From Thermoplasmatales archaeon (GTDB taxonomy: Archaea > Thermoplasmatota > E2 > DHVEG-1), in the NCBI GenBank assembly GCA_023128855.1, contig JAGMDE010000106.1, forward strand, positions 1 to 6,267: a stretch of 6,267 bases of DNA, read 5' to 3'. Shown piece after piece: positions 5,016-6,267 of the stretch. Made by a program: the position numbers and the translations under genes. The notes under the pieces are model-generated. The model searched no databases, had not been told where the DNA came from, and saw only the letters and a list, made by a program, of their open reading frames with translations. Numbering within the stretch: the first letter of the stretch is position 1; every line of letters starts with the position of its first letter.

Positions 5016-5564
5016 ATGATAGAAGTTAAAGTGGAAAATATTGTTGCATCTACCACATTTGCAGAAAAGTTAGACTTAGATATGATAGCGCAATCATTAG
5101 AAGACGCAGAATATGAACCAGAACAATTCCCTGGATTGGTTTACCGATTGGCCAACCCAAAAACAGCTACGCTTCTTTTTAGGAGTGGTAAGGCTAATTG
5201 TACTGGTGCAAAGAACGTTGAAGATGTACGTAAGACTGTTGATATAATAGCAGAGAAACTCAAAAAACTAGGTGTAGAGGTATATAAGAACCCAGAGATA
5301 ATCATTCAGAATATAGTAGCTACGGCAGACTTAGGAGGCGAGCTTAATCTTACTGAAACAGCTACAGGTTTAGGTTTAGAAAACGTAGAATATGAACCTG
5401 AACAGTTCCCAGGACTTGTTTACCGGATAAAAGAACCCAAGGTAGCTATGTTACTTTTTTCATCTGGTAAAATAGTTTGCGCTGGTGCTAGAAGTACAGA
5501 AGACGCATCAAAAGCAGTGGAGAAATTATCAAAAGAGCTTAATTCTTTGGGGCTACTTCACTAA
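5016..5564 (+). CDS. tbp: TATA-box-binding protein (TBP)
   Basis: This general transcription factor binds and bends the TATA box and recruits TFB and RNA polymerase. The 182 residues form the usual archaeal saddle of two direct repeats. Repeat 1 (about residues 4-92) has VENIVAST, EYEPEQFPGLVYRL and LLFRSGKANCTGAK. Repeat 2 (about 95-182) has IQNIVATADLGGELNL, EYEPEQFPGLVYRI and LLFSSGKIVCAGAR. The repeats are in register with a 93-residue offset, visible in the DNA at 5109 and 5388. The expected DNA-intercalating Phe pairs are present: Phe38/Phe55 and Phe131/Phe148. Length and start agree with euryarchaeal homologues, and there is no long acidic C-terminal tail. Ribosomal protein S17e follows after 37 bases that include a pyrimidine-rich patch, so co-transcription is possible but not certain. 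Identification is secure. Confidence 0.98.
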   Translation: MIEVKVENIVASTTFAEKLDLDMIAQSLEDAEYEPEQFPGLVYRLANPKTATLLFRSGKANCTGAKNVEDVRKTVDIIAEKLKKLGVEVYKNPEIIIQNIVATADLGGELNLTETATGLGLENVEYEPEQFPGLVYRIKEPKVAMLLFSSGKIVCAGARSTEDASKAVEKLSKELNSLGLLH

Positions 5565-5591
5565 GGTATACTTCTTTTCTTTACAACAGAT

Positions 5592-5596
5592 GGTGA
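5592..5596 (+). promoter_or_regulatory. Shine-Dalgarno deciding the S17e start
   Basis: GGTGA ends five bases before ATG 5602. This selects Met 5602 over the longer open frame that begins at 5485 inside tbp and over the ATG at 5590, which overlaps the SD itself. Confidence 0.75.
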
Positions 5597-5601
5597 CAAG
5601 A

Positions 5602-5823
5602 ATGGGAAATATAAGATCAACTTACATAAAACGGATAGCTAAAGAACTTATCAATATGTACCCAGATAAATTTGTTGCTAGTGATTTTCAGCATAATAAA
5701 AAAAAGGTTGCAGAACTAGCTGATTTTGATAGTAAAATACTGCGGAATCGTATTGCTGGATATATTACAAGACTTTTAGCAACTCAAAAAACTCAAAAGA
5801 AGGAGTATCATAATGAAACATGA
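5602..5823 (+). CDS. rps17e: 30S ribosomal protein S17e
   Basis: This small basic protein of the archaeal/eukaryotic small ribosomal subunit has no bacterial counterpart. The 73-residue product starts MGNIRSTYIKRIAKELI, the family's N-terminal signature, and continues with YPDKFVASDFQHNKKKVAEL and SKILRNRIAGYITRL, where the RNRIAGYITR helix is the most conserved part. The last dozen residues (QKTQKKEYHNET) are a polar tail typical of the variable C-terminus. Length is normal for archaea. The frame extends upstream into the tbp coding region, but family alignment and the SD place the start at 5602. The 3' end overlaps the next gene by 11 bases, so the two are probably translationally coupled. 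Confidence 0.96.
   Translation: MGNIRSTYIKRIAKELINMYPDKFVASDFQHNKKKVAELADFDSKILRNRIAGYITRLLATQKTQKKEYHNET
5800..5805 (+). promoter_or_regulatory. Shine-Dalgarno of the overlapping small gene
   Basis: AAGGAG lies inside the S17e coding region and ends seven bases before ATG 5813. It differs from the GGTGA type used by the other genes but is a standard SD at standard spacing, and is the main argument that the small gene is translated. Confidence 0.6.
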
Positions 5824-6058
5824 TACAAAGAAGAAACAAAAATCTTGGTTAAGGAAATTATTTCATTCAGCCCCGCCTCCAGTTAGAAAGGATGATACTA
5901 GGATTAGTATTTCATCACTTAGAAAACTGGCGACGACAAAAGAACAAAAGGATATATTAAAGCTAATAGAACAGGAGACGATACCAAGCGTCAGAGCGGC
6001 ATGGATAGATTATTTCCTTGAAAAAACAAAACATTCTAAATACAAAAAGAGTGACTAA
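5813..6058 (+). CDS. small basic protein of unknown function, coupled to S17e
   Basis: The 81-residue product is not recognised. It is strongly basic at the N-terminus (KHDTKKKQKSWLRKLF), has a short Pro patch (SAPPPVR), and then a predicted helical core, ISISSLRKLATTKEQKDILK and VRAAWIDYFLEKT, with a Lys-rich end. No signal peptide, membrane segment, Cys pair or nucleotide-binding motif is visible. The charge would suit binding RNA or the ribosome, which is inference from composition and from its place beside rps17e. It overlaps the S17e stop by 11 bases in another frame and has its own AAGGAG, so it is probably expressed from the same mRNA. Codon content resembles its neighbours. Confidence 0.72.
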   Translation: MKHDTKKKQKSWLRKLFHSAPPPVRKDDTRISISSLRKLATTKEQKDILKLIEQETIPSVRAAWIDYFLEKTKHSKYKKSD

Positions 6059-6167
6059 CCAAAAAATACAAACGCAGATTACTATTCCATTAGAAAATTA
6101 GTATATTCAATCATCCTCGCATACATCAGACAAATAACGCTTTTTCCCCAAATAGATTATTTTTATT

Positions 6168-6187
6168 TTATATAAATTATAAAATTA
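6168..6187 (+). promoter_or_regulatory. TATA region before the last gene
   Basis: TTATATAAAT (6168-6177) and the adjacent TATAAAATT (6179-6187) form a long TATA-like stretch 15-35 bases ahead of a strong SD. The first would place initiation near 6199; the second near 6208, which is too late for the SD at 6192-6199 to be transcribed. The 6059-6167 stretch before it holds no gene I can support, only a T run at 6141-6145. Confidence 0.45.
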
Positions 6188-6191
6188 TGCA

Positions 6192-6199
6192 GGGGGTGA
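6192..6199 (+). promoter_or_regulatory. very strong Shine-Dalgarno GGGGGTGA
   Basis: This is the longest SD-like match in the window. TTG 6204 at ideal spacing opens only six codons (Met-Thr-Arg-Phe-Tyr-Arg, stop at 6222). The frame that stays open begins with ATT 6203. Confidence 0.55.
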
Positions 6200-6202
6200 G
6201 AC

Positions 6203-6267
6203 ATTGACCCGCTTTTACCGGTAAAAAATGATAATTTTAGCCCTATTCTTTCAAATTGGATAATCTT
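6203..6267 (+). CDS. probable start of a further gene (unusual ATT start or lost base), cut by the window end
   Basis: From ATT 6203 the frame is open to the window edge and reads IDPLLPVKNDNFSPILSNW, which looks protein-like. The codon before it is GAC and the one before that is a TGA (6197-6199), so no ATG, GTG or TTG is available in this frame. Either ATT is used as a rare start, or a base has been lost after the TTG at 6204, which would otherwise give Met-Asp-Pro. The strong SD and TATA region just upstream favour a real gene. The protein family is not recognised. A minus-strand frame open from 6267 to about 6165 is less convincing. Confidence 0.35.
   Translation, partial: MDPLLPVKNDNFSPILSNWII
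6213..6226. repeat. 14-base perfect palindrome
   Basis: TTTTACCGGTAAAA is an exact inverted repeat with no spacer, 36-45 bases downstream of the TATA stretch. Its place near the expected transcription start would suit a dimeric regulator's operator, but if the frame from 6203 is coding the palindrome lies within codons 4-8 and may be chance. Confidence 0.4.

Noticed and set aside
5485..5601. N-terminal extension of S17e into tbp
   Set aside because: The extra 39 codons overlap tbp in another frame and resemble no S17e N-terminus. The SD at 5592-5596 selects 5602.
1..6267. CRISPR array or defence operon
   Set aside because: No regularly spaced repeats, Cas-like proteins, nuclease or toxin-antitoxin motifs were seen in the plus-strand genes.

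Overview
The window comes from an AT-rich archaeon. The informational proteins are of archaeal type: TATA-binding protein with two direct repeats, ribosomal protein S17e, archaeal aspartyl-tRNA synthetase and RtcB. The CoA enzyme 4-phosphopantoate--beta-alanine ligase and the PAC2-type proteasome assembly chaperone fit this. TATA-like boxes and GGTGA Shine-Dalgarno (SD) sites just before starts are visible. The TBP sequence reads as Euryarchaeota-like rather than thaumarchaeal by eye; no finer placement is possible without a search.

Positions 1-3269 are ordinary housekeeping DNA, all on the plus strand. They hold the 3' end of rtcB (RNA ligase), a PAC2-family proteasome assembly chaperone with a TTG start and a C-terminal Met-Tyr-Gly, the archaeal CoA-pathway ligase, and aspS, which starts 13 bases after the ligase stop and is probably co-transcribed with it.

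Positions 3270-4655 look like an accessory insertion. They hold a FAD-dependent oxidoreductase of the geranylgeranyl-reductase-like family, broken by a -1 frameshift in a run of eight A. Several GC-rich hairpins follow, one with the look of an IS200/IS605 (TnpB) right end. The interval closes with a second, diverged copy of the last 96 bases of aspS. That copy differs from the intact gene at 13 positions, 12 of them synonymous. It therefore diverged while part of a working gene and is not a decayed local duplication. The simplest reading is that foreign DNA joined or replaced the aspS 3' end and left the resident (or the incoming) 3' end stranded 1386 bases downstream. Positions 4656-4900 appear to hold a decayed minus-strand gene.

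Positions 4880-6267 return to housekeeping genes: tbp with its own TATA boxes, rps17e, an overlapping small basic protein of unknown function, and the promoter, strong ribosome binding site and apparent beginning of one more gene with no normal start codon. No tRNA, rRNA or CRISPR array was seen, and no intact transposase or integrase.
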